Assembly: GCF_002343915.1 (NCBI RefSeq)
Contig: NZ_NETK01000001.1
Coordinates: 3,978,001-4,042,000, forward strand
Direction: 5' to 3'
Origin: Nannocystis exedens
GTDB lineage: Bacteria > Myxococcota_A > Polyangia > Nannocystales > Nannocystaceae
Length of the DNA stretch: 64,000 nucleotides
Positions 56,244 through 62,913 of this stretch are shown piece by piece (within the stretch, counting starts at the first letter, position 1; the number at the start of each line of letters is the position of its first letter). A program made the position numbers and the translations under genes. Below the pieces are notes generated by a model that did not search any database, was not told the origin of the DNA, and saw only the letters and a list, made by a program, of their open reading frames with translations.

Positions 56244-58748
56244 ATGTCCTCCGAGCCATCTGGCCCCAAGGACATGTTTGAGAAGCCGACGCCGGCCGCG
56301 CGCCCGGGCATGTCCCCCGGGACGGCGACTGCGGTTTCGGACATGTCTTCGGGGACATCCGACTCGCCTGCCGCCGCACGGGCGTCCGCTCGCTCCCCCG
56401 CGCACTCCGGGCCAGCTTCGCTCGGCGCATCGGACATGTCCTCCGCGCCATCCACTGCCCGGCCACCGGGCGAGCCCGCCTCCGCGGCCGCCCGCCCCGG
56501 CTCTTCCGACATGTCCTCCGCGCCATCCGGCTCTCGGCTACCGGGCGAGCCCGCCTCCGCGGCCGCCCGCCCCGGCTCTTCCGACATGTCCTCCGCGCCA
56601 TCCGGCGCGCTGCCGCCTGCCGAGTCCGCCTCCGCGGCCTTTCGCCCCGACTCTTCGGACATGTCCTCCGCGCCATCCGGTGCCCGGCCACCGGGCGAGC
56701 CCGCCTCCGCGGCCACCCGACCTGTCTCTTCGGACACGTCCTCCGCGCCATCCGGCGGTCTGCCTGCCGAGCCCGCCGCCTCCGTGGTCCCCCACCATGA
56801 TCCTTCAAACATGTCCCCCGGGCCATCGGACTCGCTCGGCAACCTCTCGCCGCGGCTCGCGCTCGTCGGCGTGCTCGCGCTGATCGCCCTCGTCCACCTG
56901 CCGCTGCTCGGCTACCAGTTCGTCTACGACGACGGCTGGACCCTGGTCGCCAACGGCTTCCTCCGCGTGCCGACCGACCTCGGGCTCTTGTTCTCGGCCG
57001 AGGCCGTGGCGCGCCACGTCCCCGACGCCTTCCGCCCCGGCCTCGTCGTGTTCGACATGCTCGGCTACCACCTGCTGGGGCTGTCGTCCGGCCTGCACCA
57101 CGCCCTGTCGATCGCCCTGCACCTGGGCGTCTGCGCCGTGCTGGTCCGCTGGCTGCGCGCCCTCGGCGCCCCCTTCGACCTGGCCCTCGGGACAGCCGGC
57201 CTGTTCGGCCTGCTGGCGATCCACGCCGAGGCGGTCGCCGTCGTCTCCTACCGCGAGGACCTGCTGGCCGCCCTGCTCGGCCTCGCCGCCGCCCTCGCCG
57301 CCTCGCGCGGCCGCCTCGCCGCCGCGGCCTTCCTGTCCCTCGGGGCGTGTTCGATGAAGCTCAGCGCCGGCGCGATCCCGGCGCTGTGGCTGCTCGCCGA
57401 GGGCCTCTCGCCGTGGCGCCCGCGGCCCCCGCCCGCGCGCCTGGTCCGCGGCGCCCTCGCGCTCGGCCTCGGCGTCGCCGCCGTCCTCGTCTACACCGTC
57501 GCCCTCTACGGCGCCCTCGACCCGTACGGCGCCGACAACCTGCGGGTCTACAGCCACCGCGTCGGTCTCGGCCCCGTGCTCGCCGCCTCGCTGCCGATCC
57601 ACCTCGGCTACTTGCAGCAGATGCTGGTCCCGATCGGCCTCTCGCCCGAGTACACCGATCGCGCCGCCGACCTCCGCGACCCCGCCGTCGTGCTCGCCGG
57701 CGCCGCCCTGCTCGCGCTCGCCGGCTACGGCCTCGGCTGCGCCCGCCGGCGCCCGCTGGTCGCCCTGGCGATCCTCGGCGCCTTCGCCCTCGCCCTGCCG
57801 ACCAGCAACCTGTTCCCGATGCCCAACATGCGGGCCGACCGCTTCATGTACCTGCCGAGCGTCCCGGTCTGCCTCGGCCTGGCCGCGCTCCTGCTCGCCG
57901 CCGGACGCTGGCTCTCGCGACATGTCCCCGAGGACATGAAGCTCGTCGCCCGCGTCGCCCCGCTGGCCGCCGTCGTGGTCGTCCAGGGCTCGGTGCGCGT
58001 GGCCACGGCCGCGGTCTACCGCGACAACTCGCACCTGTGGGGGGTGGCCCGTGAGCGCGCCCCCGACTCGGCCCGCGCCCACGCGGTGCTCGGCGAGTTG
58101 GTCGTCCGCAACGTCCCGGCCGACGCTCCGCGCGAGGACAAGGCCCTCGCGTTCGCCCGCGCCGAGGCCCACTGCCGCAACGCCGAGCGCCACGACCCCC
58201 GCTACGAGCTGCCGCAGCTGTGCTTCGCCCGTCTGGCCGCGGCCCGCGAGGACTGGGCGACCGCCTATCGCCGCTATCAGGCGGCCCTCGCCGTCAGCCC
58301 CGATCGCAACGCGGGGATCTTCGCCGGCCTCGCCGAGGTGAGCCTCGACCTGCCTGCGACGTCCGAGACGACACGCACGGACCTGGCCCGCCGTCACCTC
58401 GCCGAGGGCCTGGCGAGCTACCCGTACAGCCCGGAGCTGCACGCGACGGCCGGGCGGATCTTCCATCGCCTCGCCGACCCCGAGCAGGCCCGGTTCCACT
58501 ACCGCCGCTCCCTCGACCTCGCCCCCGAGCGGCCCGAAGCCCTGCTCGCGAACATCGAGCTCCTCCTCGACCTCGGACGTCCGGCCGATGCCACCGAGCT
58601 CCTGCTCCGTGAAAAAACCGCCTGGCTCGCCGCCGATCCCGGCGATCGGACCGCGCTTGTCGCGCGGCACCGCGACGCCTTGCGGCTGTTCGAACCTTCC
58701 CTGATACTCTCAGCCGACCCCGTCGGAGTCTTCGCCCATGAGCCGTAA
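56244..58748 (+). CDS. TMTC-like TPR membrane protein with 25-residue N-terminal repeats
   Basis: This polytopic protein has about nine transmembrane helices after residue 190, then a TPR-like C-terminus (about 630-834; repeated ARAHAVLGELVV, AHCRNAERHDPRY and AEGLASYPYSPEL patterns). FVYDDGWTLVANGFLR and YLPSVPVCLGLA resemble TMTC/PMT-like O-mannosyltransferase-related proteins, suggesting a glycosyltransferase, though catalytic acids are not proven. The first 190 residues are low-complexity and contain five 25-residue repeats, so the real start could be the ATG at 56811, right before SPGPSDSLGNL and the first helix. The frame is exactly maintained through the repeats. The last 11 bp overlap the next small gene. 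Confidence 0.75.
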   Translation: MSSEPSGPKDMFEKPTPAARPGMSPGTATAVSDMSSGTSDSPAAARASARSPAHSGPASLGASDMSSAPSTARPPGEPASAAARPGSSDMSSAPSGSRLPGEPASAAARPGSSDMSSAPSGALPPAESASAAFRPDSSDMSSAPSGARPPGEPASAATRPVSSDTSSAPSGGLPAEPAASVVPHHDPSNMSPGPSDSLGNLSPRLALVGVLALIALVHLPLLGYQFVYDDGWTLVANGFLRVPTDLGLLFSAEAVARHVPDAFRPGLVVFDMLGYHLLGLSSGLHHALSIALHLGVCAVLVRWLRALGAPFDLALGTAGLFGLLAIHAEAVAVVSYREDLLAALLGLAAALAASRGRLAAAAFLSLGACSMKLSAGAIPALWLLAEGLSPWRPRPPPARLVRGALALGLGVAAVLVYTVALYGALDPYGADNLRVYSHRVGLGPVLAASLPIHLGYLQQMLVPIGLSPEYTDRAADLRDPAVVLAGAALLALAGYGLGCARRRPLVALAILGAFALALPTSNLFPMPNMRADRFMYLPSVPVCLGLAALLLAAGRWLSRHVPEDMKLVARVAPLAAVVVVQGSVRVATAAVYRDNSHLWGVARERAPDSARAHAVLGELVVRNVPADAPREDKALAFARAEAHCRNAERHDPRYELPQLCFARLAAAREDWATAYRRYQAALAVSPDRNAGIFAGLAEVSLDLPATSETTRTDLARRHLAEGLASYPYSPELHATAGRIFHRLADPEQARFHYRRSLDLAPERPEALLANIELLLDLGRPADATELLLREKTAWLAADPGDRTALVARHRDALRLFEPSLILSADPVGVFAHEP
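56433..56807. repeat. Five tandem 75-bp repeats carrying GACATGTCC
   Basis: GACATGTCC-type cores (the last GACACGTCC) recur at 56433, 56508, 56583, 56658 and 56733, exactly 75 bp apart, each followed by TCCGCGCCATCC. In frame +1 each unit encodes 25 residues, SD(M/T)SSAPSxxxxPxExASAAxRPxS. Related half-sites occur upstream (56250-56360), with TGTCT-TCGG-GGACA at 56344-56357. Confidence 0.85.
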
Positions 58749-58860
58749 GTTCTTCTCCTTCCTGCTCCTCACGGCCCTCATGATCGCCGCCGGCAGCATG
58801 GCCTGTCTGCAGACCGTCGAAGAGTTCGACAAGCAAGACGAGACCGACGGCGCCACCTAG
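58738..58860 (+). CDS. 40-residue lipoprotein
   Basis: A tiny gene overlapping the end of the TMTC-like gene by 11 bp. It encodes a basic N-terminus (MSRKFFSF), a hydrophobic segment (LLLTALMIAAG) and a lipobox SMAC with Cys23, leaving an acidic mature peptide of 18 residues (CLQTVEEFDKQDETDGAT). The codons look coding: the tail has lysine and aspartate rather than the usual Arg/Ala artefact. It is followed by a hairpin with a T-run. Function unknown; it may tether or cap the membrane protein. Confidence 0.6.
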   Translation: MSRKFFSFLLLTALMIAAGSMACLQTVEEFDKQDETDGAT

Positions 58861-59281
58861 CCGCTCCGCCCCTCGCAAACCCACCTGACGCTCGGGACAG
58901 GTCGCCCCTTCCGCGACCCCCGAGCGTCGAGTCTTTTAATAAGTAATTGGGGGTCGTCGGCACGCGAGGTCGCGCCCTGCCCGGCTTCGCCTCAGCGTTT
59001 CTGACGAGGCCGCGACTTGCGCGGCCCCGCGAGTCTCGAGGCTCGAGGCCGTGACCTCCTGTCCGGACGGCGGACGAGACTCACGCGATCGAGGATCGAG
59101 CTCCCTGGGCGAGCCATGGATCCGACCGGGCTGGGCCGCAACAGGTCCGTCGCCAGCGAGCGCGGCTGGCACCTTGGATCGCGGCCGGTGCCGCGACAGA
59201 CAGGACACGGGATGATGACGGGGTGACGCCCCTCTCCGCATTGCCGGAGGCTACGGAGGTCGCTGGGAGCGCCGCGTCCGC
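58861..59281. other. 421-bp convergent intergenic region
   Basis: Between the end of the small lipoprotein and the end of the minus-strand TIM-barrel-like gene. It contains the terminator at 58887-58935 and, around 59000-59100, GAGACTCGC-type words that recur in the repeats at 60786-60977. No gene seen. Confidence 0.45.
58887..58935 (+). terminator. Rho-independent terminator after the TMTC-like/lipoprotein pair
   Basis: Outer stem GACGCTCGGG (58887-58896) with CCCGAGCGTC (58919-58928), an inner stem GGTCGC (58900-58905) with GCGACC (58913-58918), then GAGTCTTTTAAT. Two nested helices separated by an ACA bulge and followed by a T-tract are a convincing intrinsic terminator 26 bp after the last stop codon. 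Confidence 0.75.
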
Positions 59282-60142
59282 TCACCACCCGTGGGCGGCG
59301 AACAGCCCCGGGCCCTGGACCGAGACCACCTCCCGGCGCTGCTCGTCGCGGTGGCAGTGGGCAGCGCAGCCGCAGGCGTCGAGGCGCATCCCGTGGCGCT
59401 CGGCCAGGCCCTTGAGGCCCTCGACCAAAGCGCCGGTGGCCTGGGCCGTCAGGCGCCAGCCGGTGCTGGTGGGGGCGGCGTCGCGGCTCTGGGCGGCCGG
59501 GGGCACGCCGTAGCGGCGCAGCACCGAGGTCATCGTGTCGGCGTCGAGCACCGCGGACAGCGCCTGGATCCGGGCCGGAGTGAGGCGGCCGGGCACGAAG
59601 TGGAGGTCGCGCAGCTCGGCCGCGGCGATGTGGCGGAGCAGCGGCTCGAAGTCGGGCCCGAACGGGCGGTCGTGGAGCCCCGCGAGCAGCGGCCCCAGGT
59701 GGACCGAGACCGGCACCCCGAGGCGGCGGAGGTACTGGGCCTGGAGCAACAGCGCCGGCGCAGCTTCCGCCTCGGCGCCCAGGAGAGCCCGCTGGATCTC
59801 CACCTTCTGGTGCGCGATCTCGTACGCCACCGAAGCCTGGCAGTCCTTCGCCCGCAGGACCAGGGAGCGGGCCAGGGTGGCCGGGCTGCGGAGGATCACC
59901 CGGCGGCCGTGGGCCGTCAGCCAGCGCAGCGCCGGCTCGGCCCAGCTCGCGTCCTCGCGCCGGGCCAGGCGCAGGGTCACCACCGTGACGCGCTCGCCCC
60001 GCGCCTCGAACTCGGCGAGCAGACCGGCCAGAGCCAGCTCCGGCGAGGCCGAGGGCACCGGGGCGCCTGCCCGGCTGCCGAGGATCACGTGCAGGCCGGT
60101 GCAGGACGACAGGACTTGCAGGGTGGTGAATCCGGAACTCAT
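59282..60142 (-). CDS. TIM-barrel-like protein, possibly a radical-SAM relative without the cluster motif
   Basis: The 286-residue protein has alternating strand-helix pattern: SVAYEIAHQKVEIQRALLG, LLQAQYLRRLGVPVSVHLGPLLAG, LRHIAAAELRDLHFVPGRLTPARIQAL. The central part recalls the second half of radical-SAM barrels of the spore-photoproduct-lyase group, with the proline-rich turn after a strand. The CX3CX2C cluster motif is absent; only one Cys near the N-terminus and DACGCAAHCHRD near the C-terminus. So the enzyme may be a degenerate or different barrel. I start at the ATG at 60142; a plausible promoter and operator lie upstream. Confidence 0.55.
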   Translation of the reverse strand: MSSGFTTLQVLSSCTGLHVILGSRAGAPVPSASPELALAGLLAEFEARGERVTVVTLRLARREDASWAEPALRWLTAHGRRVILRSPATLARSLVLRAKDCQASVAYEIAHQKVEIQRALLGAEAEAAPALLLQAQYLRRLGVPVSVHLGPLLAGLHDRPFGPDFEPLLRHIAAAELRDLHFVPGRLTPARIQALSAVLDADTMTSVLRRYGVPPAAQSRDAAPTSTGWRLTAQATGALVEGLKGLAERHGMRLDACGCAAHCHRDEQRREVVSVQGPGLFAAHGW

Positions 60143-60165
60143 GGTCAGCTTGCTCGCCTGTTCAG

Positions 60166-60195
60166 TAAAGTGCGCCTGGCGAGCAGTGGGGTCAA
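60166..60195 (-). promoter_or_regulatory. Probable promoter of the TIM-barrel-like gene
   Basis: On the minus strand TTGACC (60190-60195) is followed after 18 bp by ACTTTA (60166-60171), a reasonable -35/-10 pair, with the ATG 24 bp further on. Together with the inverted repeat just upstream this is the best promoter candidate in the window. Confidence 0.4.
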
Positions 60196-60204
60196 TGCAG
60201 CGCG

Positions 60205-60221
60205 TGATCTGGTTCAGATCA
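60205..60221 (-). promoter_or_regulatory. 7-3-7 inverted repeat TGATCTG-N3-CAGATCA
   Basis: A perfect 7-bp inverted repeat with a 3-bp spacer, centred about 18 bp upstream of the -35 box proposed for the minus-strand gene. Such a position suits an activator site. The arms resemble the TTGAT half-site of CRP/FNR-type regulators, but the total length is not canonical. Confidence 0.4.
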
Positions 60222-60642
60222 AGCGCGCGGCCGCGGGCGCAGCTCCGACCCAGGAATTCCCTGATCTGCGCGCGAAATTGGCCCCAGCGATGGCGCCGAT
60301 GGGCACACTTTCGAGCAGCACTGGCCGGTCCCTCTCCTGCCGGGAGGCGGCTGCCGGCAGCATTTCGGACGCTCCCTCTCAGCGGGTCGCCGCCGCCATC
60401 GGCCTCACGGAAGTCGCCGCCGATCACGACTGCGGCACCTCACGGAGCGGACAGCTGCCGGGAAACCTGTCCTTTCGGGCAGCTTCAGTCGTGCCCCCGC
60501 GAGCCGCGCTGAGGCTGCCATCGACGAGGTCGAGCGCTGACGAGCGGAACCTCGGCGCCACGGCCGAGCGCTTCCTTGCGACCGTGAGCAGAACGGCCGC
60601 GGCTCCAGCCGGGCGCGATTCAGCGGCCGAAGCCCCGAGGCT

Positions 60643-61068
60643 GACGCGAGCTCGTCGGATCGGCCGACGCAAGTCCCATGAGCTCGTGTCCCGCGTCCGG
60701 CGCCCCGAGGACTGACGCGAGTTCGCCGGATCTGCTGACGCAAGTCCCATGAGCTCGTGTCCCGCGTCCGGCGCCCTCGAGGATTGACGCGAGTTCGTCG
60801 GTCGCCTCGTCGCCGAGACTCGCGGGTCTGCGGGCGCGAGTCCCATGAGCTCGTGTCCCGCGTCCGGCGCACTCGAGGATTGACGCGAGTTCGTCGGTCG
60901 CCTCGTCGCCGAGACTCGCGGGTCTGCGGGCGCGAGTCCCATGAGCTCGTGTCCCGCGTCCGGCGCACTCGAGGACTGACGCAAGTTCGCCCGTCCGCGT
61001 CGTCGTCGGATCTCGAGGACTCCCCGGCGAGAGTCCCATGAGTACGTGTCCCGTGTCCCATGGGACAC
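60643..61068 (+). repeat. Five iterated elements upstream of the duplicated secreted-protein gene
   Basis: Units of about 71, 72, 96, 96 and 97 bp share the core GTCCCATGAG(C/T)(T/A)CGTGTCCCG, with cores starting at 60673, 60744, 60840, 60936 and 61033. The third and fourth units are nearly identical. The last unit ends in the perfect palindrome GTGTCCCATGGGACAC (61053-61068), which the other units only approximate. Confidence 0.8.
61053..61068 (+). promoter_or_regulatory. Perfect 16-bp palindrome upstream of secreted-protein copy 1
   Basis: GTGTCCCATGGGACAC, fully self-complementary, ends 92 bp before the ATG at 61160. The same 16-mer, within a 36-bp identical block, ends 93 bp (62821 to 62914) before the start of the paralogue. 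It contains a TGTCC-N4-GGACA core. Conservation of sequence and distance suggests an operator or activator site. Confidence 0.55.
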
Positions 61069-61159
61069 CATCCCGCGCCGCGAGCGAAGAGCGAGTGGAA
61101 TCAAGGCGATCGGCGCGGCGTGGCGCTTGCTCTGCCGTCCCACGCCCCCGGAGCCTGCG

Positions 61160-62530
61160 ATGTTTCACCTGTTCACCGCCCTCATTCCCTTTTCGTTGTT
61201 GTTCGCCGTCGATGTGGATCCCGAGCTCGGGCAATTTACGATCCGCCCCGTCCCTCGCGTGCCCGGCTCGAGCGCGCTCGCCGGCGGCGAGCCGGAGCCG
61301 TCGTCCGCGTGGGACAAGCCGCCGCACCGTCACACCGTCTATCTCAACTTCGACGGCGCCCTGCTCAAGTCGGGCCCCAACGCGGGGGTGAACGCCGCCG
61401 AAGGGGCGGTGCAGTGCCAGGTCGGCGAGCTCGAGTACCCGGCCTTCAGCGGCACCGAGGAGGAGCGGCTGGCGATCGTCGAGGTGTTCGAGACGGCCGT
61501 GGCGCCCTTCGGGATCCGCGTCGTCCACGAGCAGCGGCCGCCGAAGCACCTGCCGTACAGCCAGGTCATGTTCGGCGGCCTGCCGTCCCTGCTCGATGCG
61601 CCGGGCGGCAGCAGCGTCGCGTGCTCGACCGACTGCGGCGACGCGCAGTGGCGCGAGACCGGCTTCGTGTTCACCGACGCGTATCCCGGCATGGCGCTGC
61701 TGCTCGGTCAGGCGGCGCTCAAGGTCGCAGGTCACGCCTGGGGGCTCGACATGCTCGCGGACTACGAATTCATCATGAACGGCCTGGTCTCCGAGCAGCC
61801 CCGCGCGTGGAGCGACCAGTGCGTCGAGAGCGATGATTCGTTCGGCAAGCCGTATTGCGCCCACGTCCACGACGAGTTCTGCGGCGAGGGCTCCGGGATG
61901 CAGAACGACACCGCCGAGCTCCTGGCCATGTTCGGCCCGAACTCCGTCGACGACGTCCCGCCCACCGTCCACCTGCTCTCGCCGCTCGACGGCGCCGTCC
62001 TCGCCCCGGGCCAGGAGTTCACCGTCGAGGCCGAGGTCACCGACAACTTCGACGGCGCCGGCTGGCGCCTGATGATCCCCGAGGCCGGCCAGGAGCTCCC
62101 CGCCTACAAGCGCGAGACCGAGTGGGTCCTCACCCCGCCGAAAGGCAAGTACACCATCCGCGTCGAGGCCCTCGACCACGACGGCAACGTCGGCTACGAC
62201 GAGGCCACCATCTACGTCGGCGTCGAGCCGGACGGCGAGACCACCGGGGACACGCCCGACACCTCCACGACGGGCGGAGACACGGGCGACACGACCGGCG
62301 ACACGACCGGCGAGCCGACCGGCGACCCCGACCCGACCACCGGCGCGCCCACCTCGACCACCGGCGGCTCGGGCACGACCAGCGACGGCGACGGCGACGG
62401 CCTCCCCGAGGCCCCGGATTCGCAGGAAGGTTGCGCCTGCAACGGCAGCCAGGGCGCCGGCCACGGCTCGCTCGGCATGCTCCTCCTGTTGTCGCTGGCC
62501 CACCGCGGGCGCCGCAGTCGACGCTCGTGA
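61160..62530 (+). CDS. Secreted zincin-like protein with MYXO-CTERM-like tail, copy 1
   Basis: From the ATG at 61160 (GGAG 6 bp upstream) the 456-residue protein has a signal peptide (MFHLFTALIPFSLLFA), an N-terminal domain with HTVYLNFDGA, and a segment ALKVAGHAWGLDML (His192) that looks like a metzincin helix HExxHxxGLxH with the glutamate and other ligands lost. A Cys-containing region CAHVHDEFCGEG and an Ig-like domain (VPPTVHLLSPLDGAVLAPGQEF...) come next. A Thr/Gly/Asp stalk then ends in CACNGSQG, a hydrophobic segment and RGRRSRRS, a MYXO-CTERM-like sorting signal. Probably surface-anchored and catalytically dead. A near-copy lies downstream. Confidence 0.78.
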   Translation: MFHLFTALIPFSLLFAVDVDPELGQFTIRPVPRVPGSSALAGGEPEPSSAWDKPPHRHTVYLNFDGALLKSGPNAGVNAAEGAVQCQVGELEYPAFSGTEEERLAIVEVFETAVAPFGIRVVHEQRPPKHLPYSQVMFGGLPSLLDAPGGSSVACSTDCGDAQWRETGFVFTDAYPGMALLLGQAALKVAGHAWGLDMLADYEFIMNGLVSEQPRAWSDQCVESDDSFGKPYCAHVHDEFCGEGSGMQNDTAELLAMFGPNSVDDVPPTVHLLSPLDGAVLAPGQEFTVEAEVTDNFDGAGWRLMIPEAGQELPAYKRETEWVLTPPKGKYTIRVEALDHDGNVGYDEATIYVGVEPDGETTGDTPDTSTTGGDTGDTTGDTTGEPTGDPDPTTGAPTSTTGGSGTTSDGDGDGLPEAPDSQEGCACNGSQGAGHGSLGMLLLLSLAHRGRRSRRS

Positions 62531-62532
62531 CA

Positions 62533-62683
62533 TGTCCCTGAGGACATACCGCGAGCCCTCGCGCCGTCCTGCTCGCGCCCGGCATGCTCCTCCTTGTGTC
62601 GCTGCCCCCCCGGGGGCGACCAGCTCGCCGGGAGCAGTCGGAGACCGGGACGACGCTCGCATTTCAACATGTCCCTGAGGACA
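62533..62683 (+). repeat. Eroded duplicate of the 3' end of the upstream gene
   Basis: After the stop, ATGTCC-CTGA-GGACAT (62532-62547) follows. From about 62582 the sequence GGCATGCTCCTCC...GTGTCGCTG...CGGGGGCGACC recapitulates the upstream gene's MYXO-CTERM codons (62475-62527), again followed by ATGTCC-CTGA-GGACAT (62669-62684). It is a decayed second copy of the gene end plus its palindrome, left by tandem duplication. Confidence 0.6.
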
Positions 62684-62805
62684 TATCGAGCTCCGACCCT
62701 TCGAGCCGCGCGACGAACCCGCCTGTCCCGCGAATGCGCGGGCCCGCCGAACCCGCTCCCGCCGGGGATCCTCCCCCCTGCGCGCGTCCCATGAGTACGT
62801 GTCCC

Positions 62806-62821
62806 GTGTCCCATGGGACAC
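62806..62821 (+). promoter_or_regulatory. Perfect 16-bp palindrome upstream of secreted-protein copy 2
   Basis: Second exact GTGTCCCATGGGACAC, 92 bp before the ATG of copy 2, within a 36-bp segment (62786-62821) identical to 61033-61068. Here only one element is present, not five. Confidence 0.55.
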
Positions 62822-62913
62822 CGCGCCGCGCCGCCGGCGAAGATCGAGTGGAATCAAGCCGATCGGTGGGGCGTGGCGCTTGCTCTGCCTCCACACACAC
62901 CCCGGAGACTGCA

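Larger units (their letters stand above)
60143..61159. other. 1-kb non-coding region with promoter and iterated elements
   Basis: Left part: promoter and inverted repeat of the minus-strand gene. Right part: five iterated elements ending in a perfect 16-bp palindrome. Frames crossing it on either strand are Arg/Ser-rich and driven by the repeats (for example RRTRDTSSWDSR on the minus strand), so I treat it as non-coding. Confidence 0.5.
62531..62913. other. 383-bp gap between the duplicated genes
   Basis: Contains the eroded 3'-end copy, two ATGTCC-N4-GGACAT palindromes, and from 62786 the 36-bp block identical to the one upstream of copy 1, including the 16-bp palindrome. No gene seen. Confidence 0.5.

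Noticed and set aside
60205-60221. Canonical FNR/CRP site
   Set aside because: Arms resemble TTGAT, but the spacing (7-3-7) differs from the usual 14- or 16-bp sites, so no regulator is named.
60405-61143. Minus-strand repeat proteins (TRDTSSWDSR or GHELMGLAPADP units) over the iterated elements
   Set aside because: Several frames are open at once, none has a start site or non-repeat domain; unit lengths of 71 and 97 bp are not multiples of three.
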